From: Brachionus manjavacas
Lineage: Eukaryota > Rotifera > Eurotatoria > Ploima > Brachionidae
Assembly: GCA_019054805.1 (NCBI GenBank)
Contig: JAHQIY010000004.1
Coordinates: 5,022,001 to 5,086,000 of the forward strand
Reading direction: 5' to 3'
Length of the DNA: 64,000 nt
The notes beneath the pieces are model-generated. The model was not told the origin of the DNA. It did not search any database and worked only from the letters and a program-made list of their open reading frames with translations. The position numbers and the translations under genes are program-made. This document shows positions 1-13,862 of the stretch, piece after piece. Position 1 is the stretch's first letter. The number at the start of each line of letters is the position of its first letter.

Positions 1-21
1 GAGTGTGTGTGTGTGTGTGTT
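1..21. repeat. (GT)n microsatellite
   Basis: Simple dinucleotide run at the very edge of the window, so its full length is unknown. Read directly from the sequence. Confidence 0.9.
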
Positions 22-187
22 TGTTACTAATACAGTTATAGTTTTTTGAGTTGGTTTATTTTCGCTTTTTGAATGCTTGAATGGATGAATGAATGCAAAA
101 ATATAACGCGTATTAATGAAAAAATTTATAATTTTTGTTCTAGTCTTTGATAAAGTATGATCATCATTGAGCCGAGTTAAATGAAGT

Positions 188-420
188 GTGAGAGAGAAAG
201 AGAGAGAGAGAAAGAGAGAGAATGGGATGCTTGGATCTTGAAATATTGCAAGTGTGAGACAAGAGTAGGCCCTGCTTAGCTGGTCGTGCTAGGGCTTCTC
301 GGTTTCGGCTCTCGAGCGAACACTTGAATCGCAACTGTTCGTCTCAACTCGCAATTTTTCTCTACCTCTGAACAATGAAATTGTCAGTGAGAGCTTTTTA
401 TCAGCTCGAATGAGACTCTC
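188..420. other. GA-rich run followed by CpG-containing block (possible promoter/5' flank)
   Basis: A GAGA-type purine run at about 190-223 is followed by roughly 200 bases that are much less AT-rich than the surroundings and contain several CG dinucleotides. I find no open frame in it. By analogy with invertebrate promoters this could be the 5' flank of a gene lying to the left of the window, but no start codon or splice site supports that. Function is inference only. Confidence 0.3.
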
Positions 421-1074
421 TTTATGAAATTTATTATTTTTTGATACGCTTAATGAGATAAGAAATTTATGTTAGCTATTCTATTGAATCTTGTTTGAAC
501 GCATTGTGTGCTCGTAGTCATACCAAAACTGCTTATTCACATGTTTTGAAATTTTCTCGCTAAAATATATTGATTCGCATCCCTGTACTCGAGTGTTTTA
601 GGCTCTGAGTGATACCTTGATGTTTGATTTTGGCTTTAGCTCACGGATCTTGACTAAACACAGCTTGTCGTCGTGTTGCTCAACAATTCGGCTCCAAAAT
701 TTAGTTTCATATGATTTAAATGTAAATTATCTTTGAAGCGAATAGACTAATAATAGAAAAAACAGCGCTCAATTGGTTCAAATTTGTTCAAATAATTTCG
801 TTTATCTTTCTAGGATTTAATTACCATGAATCAACATTCGTTGAATTTGAATTAATACCTTTACGGCTCAAATATGCTCGATTCACCTTCAATAACTCTT
901 TTTTTCCATTATTAGTTCACTCTCCTTATCTACTTTCGCTAATCAAGTTACTTAGCATAGCTGGCAAATTATGGTTTACTTATGCGCAAAACAATGTGAT
1001 ACGATCACACAGTAATGGCAAGCTTATGCCATCTTTAAAACTGAAATCAAAATACCTTGAAGACTTATTTAGAA

Positions 1075-1460
1075 ATGTTATTCAATAAGCTTTGAATTTA
1101 AAAATTAAAATTTTTTTTTTCTAACTTGACCTGATAAAAAGGTTTTTGTAAAAAACCTTGACAAAGACTATACCTTTGTTTATTTAAAAATATCATTTGA
1201 TAAGCTTAAAATTAACAATTTGTTTTTCTAACTTGACTTGAATTTAAAAAGAAAAAAAATTAAAAACCTTGAAAAAGACTATACCTTAGTTTATTTTAGA
1301 ATATCATTTACTAAGTTTTGAATTTAAAAATTAAAACATTTTTTTCCTATCTTGACCTGACAAAAAAAAAATTTAAAAAGAAAAAAAATATTAAAAATCT
1401 CGAAGAAGACTATAACTAGGCTTATTTGGAAATATTATTTAATAAGCTTTGAATTAGAAT
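1075..1460. repeat. Tandem repeat, about three diverged units of ~120 bp
   Basis: Each unit carries the same ordered landmarks: CTTGA..AAGACTATA, a TTTATTT..AATATCATTT block, TAAGCTTTGAATTTAAAA, then a poly-T run leading to CTAACTTGACCTGA. I compared the units by eye. They differ by substitutions and small indels, so the array is old. Confidence 0.75.
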
Positions 1461-2878
1461 TTTTTCTTTAAAGATAAAAAAATAAAGTATTTTTTACTAA
1501 AAATCTAGATTTAATTTAAAAATTTAATAATCTTATATTTAAAATATATAATTTTTCCAACTTATCCTGGTAAAATTTTTAGTAAAGAAAAAAAAACTAA
1601 AAACTTTATACTATTCTGAGTCCTGATCGATCTCTCTTTATAGCAGACCTGGTCTATTTCAAGCATGAAAAAATTAACTATTTTGCACGACGTTCTCACC
1701 GTTCTAATTCTCAAAATTTCAAACAACGCTTAATCTTTGTGCCAAGTCGATCATGAAAAACCTATGAGTAAACTTGGTAATTTCTTGAAATTTTGAACGC
1801 ATGAAAGAAATTTCAGTATATTAAAAGAATTAAAAAAAAAGCGGTGACAAAATGAGAAAAAAACATAAATTATAAAAAAGAGTTATAATATTAAACAATA
1901 AAATGCAATATTAAAATTCAATTACAAAAAAATTATCATGTTGGCTTCAAACTTTGTGACCGAGTGGCCAACTAGTCAGCAGTAAATAATTAGAACTTGC
2001 TGCGATCGAAACCGCATCGCTTCCATTAAATTCTAGTAATGACTTTTTTGTTCAGCATTTTTTGCTTCAACAATCCAGTTCAAGATTTATTATACCGTTA
2101 AATTAAATGAAGCATTTAAAATGTTTGAAAATTTATTTTAGATTTTTTTTGCTGAAGAAAATTGAAAAAAAAAACAAGAGAAGAGAAGAATCGAGACTGC
2201 ATCTATAATTTAATTTATTTCAATTATTATTTATGGTGCTGTTATTTGAACACAAAAATTAATGAATAAGAAAAATTATTAGATTTTTTTTGTTATACTA
2301 TTTAAGCCAGCCGAATCACCATTATAATAATTGAAATAATAATAATCACTTTTGCTGTCATTAGTACTTGCATTCATCGCAATCGAGCCGTATTTCAGAG
2401 CACCTATCAAACCCCTAAATGCTTGACTAAGCTTTTGTTTGATTAAATAGGTAGAAATATATATGTGTGTGTATGTGTCTATAAAAAACGTATTTTGCTG
2501 TTATCTCAAATCCATAAATTCAAAAGCCCACTTGACCAGAAATTTTAATCTCTCAAGTCCTTTTTTAAATAAATATTACTGTTAGATAGATAAAAGGCTT
2601 CGTTTATTAATGTAAATATTGATAGTCATGCCAAAGCTAGTCCAATTAAATTGTCTATCTACCAAAGCGTAGAGACAAAAAAACTAAATTTTCTTATTTT
2701 TTATTTGACATGTTACGCATCCATGACTTTGCCAAGTTAACAACCATTCAAAAAATTTTTAAATTTCTTCTTTAAAAATTCGATTCGTCAACCAAAATCT
2801 AAAATTAGTCTTAGGCACCAAATTGTTACCTTTTATTCTTTGCAAAAATATTAATGTAGTTTTTTCAATTATTTAATT

Positions 2879-3400
2879 CTTCTAGACACCAATGACTTAA
2901 AAAAGGGCTTTTTTTCACTAAACCAGATTCAAAACAAAAATTTGATATTCTTTTCTCAAAAATTAATTTTTTTTTTTAACTTTAGCTAAAAGATGTCCAA
3001 CGATGAACATTCAAACTAATTATAAATTTTTTAGATTGTTTTAATTCTATTATCATTCTGTTTTATAATCTTTATTGAGTCGCTAGGCTGCAAAGAAGGA
3101 CCCTGATCCATCGTCAACAGCCTGAGGTTTTGCCTAAATCTATTAGATACAAATTTAGTTCTTCTAGACACCAATGACTCAAAAAAAAAGGGCTTTTTAA
3201 AAATTTAATAACCTTTCTACGAAATTAAAATTTTTTTAACTTTAGCTGGAAAATGTCTAACGATGATCAGCCAACCTAATTACTATTTTATTATTATTCT
3301 GTATTTAATTATTAGCGAGTCGCAAAGAAAGACCCTGATCCATTCTAAGCAGCCTTGGGTCTCGCCTAAACCTATTAAATAAAATTTAATTCTTCAAGAA
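2879..3400. repeat. Tandem duplication, two units of ~240-280 bp
   Basis: Unit 1 begins at about 2879 and unit 2 at about 3159, both with TTCTTCTAGACACCAATGAC. Both contain a block reading AACTTTAGCT..AAATGTC..AACGATGA and both end with a GAGTCG..AAAGA..GACCCTGATCCAT block followed by CAGCCT. The similarity is moderate. There is no coding frame across either unit. Confidence 0.75.
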
Positions 3401-6400
3401 CATTTAGAACACAAGTGACGCTCAAAATTGATAAATTTCCCTTGAATAAAGACCATTACATAAATCAAATTGTTGTCAACAAACAGCCCATAAAATTAAA
3501 TGACAAATCTACATTAATTTATTCATTAAACGCTTAAAAAGCACTTAATTTCCGTTTTTTTTAAATTAAAGTTTTTGTTTGCCAAAAATTGGATGCTTTC
3601 TTAGCTATTTGTCATGCGCATTTAAATTGTCTTTTTTGATGGAGAAAAAAATTCAAATTAAATTTAAAAATATTTGTTGAATTCACGCCACCGAATACTC
3701 AAATGGCACTTATTGCACCATTTATTGATTTTTGACTATTCAAATTATAAAAAATAAAGAAAAAAAAAATTAAAAAATTTGACAATTATTAATCTGTATG
3801 AATTGGTTAAGCAAGCTTTGAATTATGTTCAAAAAAGGAGCCAAATCAATTAAAATTAAATGCGATTAATGAAAAGTAGTATTTTCGAAATAATTTAATC
3901 AATTTTAAGGCAACCTTGGAGAAAAAACTCAAGCGAGTCTATTTAGCTTAGTCTAAATGCCATTATAATTTTTCTTTTCATTGATTTTTTTATTCCCTCA
4001 AAATCTATGGTTTTCATTTATTTAGAAGAAAAAATTGGTTTATCTCATTTTGAGCACTTGAAATGAAAAAAAGAGAAAAAGAAAAAAAAGAATAGAGATC
4101 GACGTGGAGAGAAGATGATCATAAATTTATTTTTGTGAATTCTTCCATTTTTCTATGAAAGCAGAAAATCAATTTGAAATAATAATAAATTATTATTTGA
4201 AGCCAACTAGTCATCGAAGCATAAATATGAAAATTAGTTCTAGACGGAATCGAAAACAATGCTAAGCCCGGAGTAGTTAGGAAAATCTGATCACTCTTAA
4301 AGGTTACCTTTTTTACCTGAATTTCGAATTGTTTAGAACACTTGCAGTCAAAACTAGAAAAACACTCATACTTCGAACTTAAATACGATGCAAATGATTA
4401 ATTAATGTTAGAATTTAAATTTTTAAACAACAAATTGTAGCACTGAATATTGGATATTGAAGAAAAAAAAAGATTTAGATTGAAGAGGAATAATTAAGGA
4501 GAGAAATGAGCCAGGACAGGTCGTGTATGCTTTTTTTAAATCTCGGCATGTATCAAATTGCATTTAATTTTATTGATGATCTATAGTATTTTGACCAACT
4601 TGACTTGGAGATTTTAATTAGAAAATAGAGCTTATTCAGTTAGGTCAATTTTGTTTGTGGAAAGAAACGAATCGTTTCGTTTAGATGCTTAATAGACAGA
4701 AACGAAATTGTATATGCCACCTAGAACTGTCCATTCACTCGGGCATGCTATCATCCAATTTAATTTCTGGATAGAAGTTTCAAAGAAAAACTACAAATAA
4801 AAAGATTACCATAACCATTTAAATTAAGATAGCAAGAAATATTTAGATAAACACTTGAAAATACTTGATTGAAATTTGTACTTTAACAATTTGTTTGATT
4901 AGCATTCGAATTGACTTTTATATCGTTTCGAGTATATTGTTTCTAGATTAATGAACGGTTATTTATCAGAGTGTGGGAAAAATGTAGACCCTAAATTCTT
5001 GGCATAGATGCTCATCGTGGCCATGAAGCGCTCTATTCTTTTAGCGGAAAATTAATTTCATTTCATTACCGTTCAGTTTAAATGATCTCTAAATTCTCGA
5101 TAACAAAATATTTTTGAACACTTTTGATTAACTTGATAAGACTCATAAAAAATGTACTAAATAAATTATTTAGAAACAAAATAATGATTTAGATCAATTG
5201 ATCTAATAGGTTTTTGATTCGACTTAGTAATTTAATGATGGGCGAAGTGCTGTTTAATAATTTCTAAAACATTAGCAATCAATTTTCTATTTCTTATTAT
5301 TTAAAATAAAAATATTGAATTAAACTTTAATTTAATTTATCTTTCATTTATTTTTTTTTTCTAAAATCAATAATGTTCAATGATAATCTTTATTAAATAA
5401 TGAAATTTTTAATTGTCGAGACCTTTTCATATTTTTGAATTTTAAAATTCTTAAAAATTCTTAAAATTAAAAAAATTAATAAATTAATAAAGGAAAATAA
5501 TTTAATAAGTCCCAACTGCTCTTAGAAACAAGGCGAACTAAGACTTGATATGTATGTTTTTTTTTATTCTAGAAATAAAATTTAATTTAACTTATCTTTG
5601 ATTTAATTAATAAATTTTGATATTCGCGTTTATTCTAGCAAAAAATTTAACTTAATTTTAAACTTAATTGTAATTTTTTAATTAACTTTAAAAATTGAAT
5701 TTTTATGACAAACATTTGACAATGTTAATTTCTAAAAAATTAATGAAAATTAGCTAAATTTAAAAAAAAATTAGAAATAAAATCAAAAAATTGTTATAAA
5801 ATGGTTTAGCTGGTAATAAACTGAAAAATTTAAAAATAAATTTTTGTAAAAAAAAAGTTAATTAAATGACGGCAATCAAACGGATCAGCTCAAAAACAGT
5901 TGTTTTACTCAATAGGTGAAAATGTTTTATTGATCAAACTATGATCATTTGTAAAGATCTTGCTAAATGATACTCTGATTCTTTACGATTCTCTCAATCT
6001 AAATATCTATTTCAAATAAATATTTAACTTGTTAATATTTTGTTTTTATCATAGAAGTTAACATTGATTTCAAGCCTTTATTATTTCTTATGATTTCACT
6101 AGATATAATTATTGCAATTTAATAAAATAAAGTCAGAGAACTCTTTTCGAATAGAGATATTTAAAGCTGGTTTGGATAAACAAGCTTGAAATATTTGAGC
6201 ACAAAAACCGACGATAATTCATAATTATCTATTATAAACATATTTTGTGCCTAAGCTGTTTTCTATGGTCTATGGCGTGAGCTTTTTTTTCTATTGCTAA
6301 ATGCCAATCATTCAAGTGTTTATCCAACTCGAAAAGACCAAATACAACTGCCTAGCTGAACAGCATTTAAAGCAAAGTTTGGCTTTATGTTGTGCACGCT

Positions 6401-7577
6401 CTCTTCACATTGTTTTCTATTGAGCCTTCATAAATATTTTGATTGATTTTTATTATTAACTTATCAAGTCGATTTTTTCTGTGTTTACTTTTCGTGTATT
6501 TGATCTAAAATTTTTGATTTTATATGAAATGAATGAAATATGAATTAATTGATTTTATAATAATGTTGAAATTTTGCCAAGCTTAACAAGTATTTGATGC
6601 ATGCCTCAATTGTTTGCCAGCTAGCTAGGATAGCTTGTAATTATCACGCGTCAGAGCTAGCATTTAATCTATTCGGTTTTTGAAAGAGGCCTATCTAGAA
6701 ATGCCATTATAAATTTAAGCCTTTTTTGCACTCAATTTAACTTGATTGATCCCGAAATTACCTAAATCCATAATTTGCAATAATAAATTTTCGAAGATAA
6801 ATAAACAATTTTACAATAATTATAATCGAATAAAAGCAATGAGAGAGAAAAAAAGATATGATGAAATAAAGCAGTGAGAGAGAAACAATTCTTTGCTAAT
6901 AGATTGATATTTGTTTTGAGATTAAATAAAAAACTTAGAGTTGTACTTGAAATTTAAATTATACTTTGGCAAATAGTGACTGTGTAGACCAATTTCTAGT
7001 TCTAGTTGCGCAAGAACTCTGGCGCAAATTTGTCAAACTTTTCGAGATAAATTTAATCTTTTATTCAAATAATAAGTAATAAAAAAAAATTTAATTTGAT
7101 AATAATCCTGATCTAAAAACTGGCTCGTATCATTTTATTATCCCAAATCCAGACACATATAATTTTAAGAACTATTTAATGACACTTCATCCCCGAAATT
7201 CCTGGACAACAAAAAAAGTTATTATCATATTTTAGACGGTTCAATTAATTATCAAAGATTTTCAGATTTTTAGTCATACACTCTAAAAATTTCTTTTTAT
7301 CTAAATAAAAGCACACGTTATTATCTTTAGATTGAAAAGTCTAGTTTATAACATAAACAAGACTGTTAATGCCAAGAGATTAAGCGTCCTTGGAGAAAGC
7401 TTATATAATTTTCAAATCAAAAAGATTAAAAACCTTTTAATAAACTAAATTTATTTTATATTAAAATTAAAAGAGGCTTTTTTCTTGGGTTAATTTTGAA
7501 AATCTTGGGTTTTTCAAAATTTCCAATGGAACTAGATTGTTGGACTGGTACAATATTAACATACCCACAAATTCACC

Positions 7578-7766
7578 ATCAACTGATTGTCCAACTTTCT
7601 CCTGATGTTCTTCTATTTATTTTAAATTTTTTAAAAATAATTTGGGAGTAAAACCCGAATGACAGTTAGACTTCGTTTAAACTATCTTTTTTGGTGAGCC
7701 TTCTTCTTTAAAAGACCTACAAGTTAATTATCAACTGATTGTCCAAATATCTCCTGATGCTCTTTT
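7578..7766. repeat. Short direct repeat pair (offset ~153 bp)
   Basis: A block of about 35 bases reading ATCAACTGATTGTCCAA..TCTCCTGATG occurs at about 7578-7613 and again at about 7731-7766. It lies in non-coding DNA; the origin is probably a local tandem duplication. Confidence 0.6.
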
Positions 7767-10700
7767 AGTGAAGTCAAAAAATCTATCTACGAAGGAAACA
7801 TTAACAGCTACCATTGCGAGCCTTTAAGGTGTTGATTTACTGGTAAACCGGTCGTAGCGTATTCTTATTATTAATTTATATTATTCATCAAACTAGTTTT
7901 GTATTACAATTAACAATAAACAAGATGAAGTACTTTCTAGTAACACAGATCACAACTGAATGTCGCCAAGATAATTTTAATTTTGTCCTAAATTTTTTTA
8001 TTTTTATTTTTTAATTATTTTTTTTTAATTTGTTGTTACAAAAATTACAAACAATTTTTATTTTTTTAAATAAGAAGATTTTTGATTTAATTTGATTTTA
8101 AATTTTAATTTGAAAAAAAAAATCTATTTAAGTAATTAATACCGGATCAATAGATCAATTAAGTAAGATAACAAAATAAATAGAATTTATAAAATTTAAA
8201 TAAACTCGACTGACGACTTTAAGAATAGTAAATTTAAATTTGACAAATGGCTCAATTAAGTTACATATGACACCAAATTGTACACAAATGGGCTATTAAA
8301 ACGATATAATGAGAATGGATTCAAGGCTTACGGAAAAAAAGGCAAATGAGTCATCACGGAAATGAATAGAACAAATGATAGACAACATAAAAATTTAAGT
8401 AATAGCAAGCTAGATCTACACAATCTGCATTATAATTTGAAATTAGAAGAACTTGAACGATTCAGATCGTAGATATGAACTCAAGTGCTGTTTTATAATT
8501 ATCTGATCGAATCAATAGCAATTTGTGTTAATTTTTTCTATATTGAAATTTATAAGGTGTAATTACCAAATTCGAAATGAAGGCATAAAGATGAGCAAAC
8601 ATAAAAAAGTTTAGACAAGCTTAGATCAAACAAAGCAAACGAAAGAGTTAGAACAGCATAAAGCCAAAAAGGGTATTAGATATTGAGCACACAGATCTAT
8701 CTAGTACGATTCTTTTTCGTTTGATTAGATCAATATTGAAATTTAGTAGTTTTAGCAGAGCGATATTCATATCTAGTATTTCAAATACGTACATATTTTT
8801 GTAATTGATGATTACAATCATCATCATCAGCAGCAGTAGCGGCAGCGAGAGGCGAACACATACAAGAAAGAAAAAATGCAGAAAAGAAAAACCGAGTGAT
8901 TGATTTCTATCATTTATGTTATTAATACACAAGTGAAAAACCATTTATTTATTTTAATATTTTTAAATTAAAACAGGATTTTTCTAACTTGTTTTCTTGC
9001 TCTAAATCTTGATATAGTTGTTGTTCAATAAATTCAAATTTACACTTGCATGCATGCAATTTAATCAATAATCTTGAAATAATTTTATGCGATTAGCATT
9101 GCTTTGTTTTTCGATTGAAAACAAAAGAACAAGAGCTTCAATAATCTTCTAGCAATAGCAATAGTGATGTTTGCTAACGCCAAAAGACCATTTGCACCTT
9201 AATCCTAGATTTTGATCAATTTTCTCTTTTTTCACAATTTGAAACTTTATTATAATAAAACTAAAATCCTTAATCTAAATTACAAATAAATTTATCTTTT
9301 AATTAAATTAAAAAAAATCGCCCGAGTGTCAAATTGAAAATCTAGTCTTAATTTTCATGGATATACAGTGAGATTTATTTTAAAAAATCATTTTCATTTT
9401 TGTACTTTTTTGCAGTTTATCAGAATTTTATTTTATTTGACCCTGTACCTTTTTAAACCTAATGGTAATTCTAGTCCTGGTTTAGGAATTCGGATATGCT
9501 GAAGATAAGAGAAATATTAGTTAAAATTTTAAATTAATATTTTAACTTTTGATTAATTAAAATATTTATTTTAATTATCAAAAATTACAAAAAGTACAGA
9601 AAGTACAAAAATGATTTTTACTTTTTATATTCTCATTGTCTTTACCTCAAATAATTGTCTCATTAAAGATCGAATAATTTTTTCAATAAAAATAAAATAA
9701 AATTATTCAAATAAAAAAAAAATTAATTTATTTAATTATTTATGAAAAATTTAGTAAATTAAAAAAAATTCAATAAATGTTCAACTTACTATTTACATTT
9801 ACATTGTGTGCTACTATTGTAAATAGTAAAATATTGATATACCTTTGGATCGCTTGTGATCGGTAGCATTCAATCATTCTCATTTAATAACACTACGTTT
9901 AATGTTATTTTATTTGATTAGTAAATTTAAAAAGGAGTTCGATTTGGATAGAAAATGTTATAATTTGATATTAGAGCAAAAACACAAGAAAACCCTAAGT
10001 GACGCTGCCAGGTTATTAAATATTTCGTCGCAAAATGGATAAATGAAATTTCGATTTGGTCTAAAGCAGAGAATTGAGAATTAAAAAAATTAGAAAAAGA
10101 AAAAGCAATAAAATTATGTGACACACTAGACTAATTTTTTTCAAATTTTAGAAAATTTCTCAAATGAATTTTGAATTAGAATTAAAAAAAAATAGTAACG
10201 CCATACTCAAGATTATGTTACTTAAATCATTCACCTTTAAAAAATTCTTAAAAAGCTTTTATTTCAAACAAAGAAAGCGCAAGACATACAGCTTCATTAA
10301 AATTAATTACCTAAAAAAATTCAAGATTTTCCAATATCAAAGAAAAAAATAATGATAAAATTTTTCAACCTGCCGTATGTTTAAATATGCTTGTCGTAAC
10401 TAAACAACCGTTAATTTTTTTTATTTTTTAAAGAAATTTTAACTTTGAGAAAATTTTTTTTTTTATGTTAACCTTAAGTAACAAAAAAAATCTAAAAAAA
10501 AATGATTTATCTAATTTAATCCGAACGCAAAGCTTTTAGTTCAAAATACTTGAAAAACAATGAGAAAAGATAAGTTACCTCTAAATTTTAATAATATTTA
10601 TGTTGCTAAATACGTGTCAAATCCATAAATTAAAAATCAAAATTTTCAAATTTTTTTATACTTTGCCCAAATAAGCATGCTCTCTCATTAGGAAAACCGA

Positions 10701-13700
10701 AATAAAATTTTTAACATAAAACCAAAAATCTTTTGATATTCTTGAATCTATGATAATTTGCATTCGAATCATAAGACGTGAAGCATCAAGTTGCGTAAAT
10801 CATTAATACTGAACTTTTTTCCTATTCATATTTTTCTAATTAACTTGGCCAAAATCTATTTTGCCTTGAACCCTTCATTATTCATTCTTTATCTAGTTTG
10901 TTTTTCTCATTTTTCTAATCATCAAATTAGAATGACAATTTTTGTTTAAAGAACTCAAGGTTTAGTTCCTAAGACAAGCAGTTTATTTTTCATCAAAAAA
11001 AAAAGGAATTAAAAATTTTCTCAATTCACCTAAAAGGAATATATTAAACACTAATAATTTAAAATTTTAAAAATCAATTAATTAATCTTAATTTTAGAAA
11101 TTATGTTCTTTGATTTTTTTCTATTAAATATGCAGTCTTTCATTGAATTACTGGAAAAGTCTGATATTTTTGAATCCATTCAAATGCTTCTAAGATTTCT
11201 TAAAAACAATTCGACTAATTGCTAATTCAATTTAAAAACAGTTGAGGATCATTTAATGACAGAATGAATTTAATTTGCAAAAGGTGAAAAAATTTGATTG
11301 AATTTCAAAACTTCAAGTCCTATGAGCAAAATTCCGAATCGAAAGATTAATACAAATGAGTGAAGTATGGAAAAGATAAACCATGAAAAAAAATAAAATA
11401 TGTTGTAATACGTGTTTTGAGAGTCGTTTGAAGGCTATAATAGCTAGGCAAACATTAGAACTTAATTTAAGCCAAAAAATTTGAAAACGAGAAAGTGATT
11501 AGTAAGCAAAATAAAGAGAAAGCGATTGATTCTTGTTTATTGTGAAATTTTGCAAAGAAAATTGGTAAATAGCGAAAAAGGTAATCAAAATTTGAAAATT
11601 AGAAATCATTTAGCCCCGCTTATTTTCACTACTTTTGCTCTCTTTGCTTAATTTAAATTTTGATGGAATTTGAATATTTGAAAATTTTGTTTCTCGAAAC
11701 CTTGAGCTTGATCCAAAGATTAAATAAGAATTTAATACGCGTTACCTTTTTATTTTGTTATTCAACTAAAACAATTTTTATGAGCTTTTTTTAGTCTTTA
11801 ATCAACACAAAGACATCTTGCGCTTGAAACTAGAAATATAACCTTAACATATCAAAAAGAAAAGAATCATTAAAACCCCGTTAATAGATAATTTAACCTA
11901 TCTCACCAATTTTCCTAAGTTTTGCATAACTCTAAATATCAACTTAACTCAGTTATAAAAAGAAATCTTTTTTAATGATACCAAAGGTTTGAAATTTTGA
12001 TTAACTAGGGAATAAATGAACAAAAACCTTCTCTTCATTAATGACAAATATTCGACTTTTTAAATTTTTCTTAGAATACAATAAAGAAACTAAAACAAAT
12101 AAATATCGGCTTAAAACTTAACCAAAGCATTAACTTTTGTGAACAGAAATAAAGGCTTAACACAGTTAGAAATTCTATTCTTGCCTTCATTTCCAATTTC
12201 TATTCTTGGCGAATTATCATTTTTAATCAACCAAGATCCAAAGTATCTAGACAAGTAAACAACTTGAATTTTTTTCAACTTTTTTTTGTCCCTTAGTTCA
12301 AAAGACTAAATTTAACCTTAATACAAAGTTGGATTCTGAATCATTTCAAAACTAATTAGAAATTGATTTTACATGATTTTTATTCTATTGAAACAACGGG
12401 CCGTGTGACAATTGAACGCAAAAATGCTTTTTTCTTAGTCATTTTAAAATGTTTGAAAAGCTTTAAGCACAAATATTTAACATGCTTAGATATTTTTGAA
12501 GAAGTTTATTTATCATTATAAAGAGTGTATGTGTACATTTAATAAAGGTAAATTTATTTGCCTTCATTTGAAGCTGAATCTACCTTATCCAAATTTTGTG
12601 ACCAATTTCAATCAAGAGTAAAATTTCAAACAAAAGCATAAATAAATTAGTGCAAATTTTGCTAAATCAGCATCATTGTAAACTAACCCAGATTAATAAC
12701 TATCTTTATCCGTTCGATAAAATTTAATGCAAATTTTTAGTGATAAAAAAAAAGACTTGGTCAAAATCTGTGTTAAAGCAAACTTTGAATGGATTTAAAT
12801 TTTTAATCTTATTTTATGATTTGTCAACAAATTTGATAATTTATTAAAATTTGTTCTTTTAAAGTCTCGAAAAAGTTGATCAAATATCTGTCATTTGTGT
12901 CAAAAGAATAAAATTTTATGCATCATAGTACTTTCTGGTAATAGATTGATTAAGATTTAAAATAAAATTTCAAAAATAAACAAAAATTTTTGGGCTGAAC
13001 CAAAGTAAAGATTGGTAATGAATAATTTGATATCAGACTTATGCTTTGGATGTTTTTGTTTTCTTTTTTGCGTTTAATTTTCATCAGCAAAATATTGCAA
13101 AATGGTAAATGCAAATGACACTGGTCTAGTTTCGATAAAAATAAAAGCCTCTTAAAATGATTTTCATTCAAGTTTTTGAGAGTAAGCTTGTAGAATTTTC
13201 AAATATAAATTTTAATGGTGACTAACAGCAAGCGCTTCAAAACTTTGACATTGAAATGAAATTAAAATTTTCAGACTTCTCCGATGTTCCGATGAAATTA
13301 AAGTTCCTTACCAATAGAACATCATAAATGGCTAATTTAGATTGTACTTCCTTTGGCGAGCTATCAAATCTTGATCCATAGAAATAAGAAATAAATAGAA
13401 GAAATAGATGACTTATTAGGAACTTTATATTGTTGAAAAGTGTAACTGTCTGCCAACTAATTTCGATTGTAACATCGATGTTCATCAAATTAATTTCATC
13501 GTTTTTTTCGGTGCGATGACATCAAATTAATAAATTTTCAATTTCTATTTTTTTGATTTCTTTTACAAATTAATGAAAATTTATTAGCAGTTTGAAGTTT
13601 ATGAAAGATTTAATGATGCTCAAAATGGTCATAAAATTTAAGCTTTAATAAATTATTATTTCTTGAAAAAGTTAATGTGAAGATACATTTTGGAATCTAC

Positions 13701-13767
13701 CATGCTTTATTAAATCTTAAAGTATAATCTGCAAAATCCTGCAAAAAATTCCCAGCAGATAATCGAG

Positions 13768-13862
13768 AAGTGCTCGTTTCCCTTTTTAGTATCTTTTTGA
13801 GCAAGTGCTCCGATCTGACACAGAAGTTATTGCATCGAGTTGATCATCTACACCGTAATTCT
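13768..13862 (+). repeat. Partial copy of dispersed repeat (Y module)
   Basis: About 95 bases match the inner module also found at 27491-27677 (opposite strand) and 62505-62657 (same strand). The shared blocks are CTTTTTGAGCAA, TGCTCCGATCTGACACAGA and GTTGATCATCTACACCG. It is a decayed fragment without the terminal parts of the element. Confidence 0.7.

Noticed and set aside
8648-8944. 98-residue minus-strand frame with Leu/Met runs
   Set aside because: The runs come from an ATC/CAG-type simple repeat. No splice partners, motif or sensible composition.
9927-10352. Two short frames on opposite strands
   Set aside because: Low-complexity F/N/K translations in AT-rich DNA with no family features.
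12950-13488. Two minus-strand frames of 73 and 83 residues
   Set aside because: No recognisable motif and no phase-compatible exons nearby; length is expected by chance.
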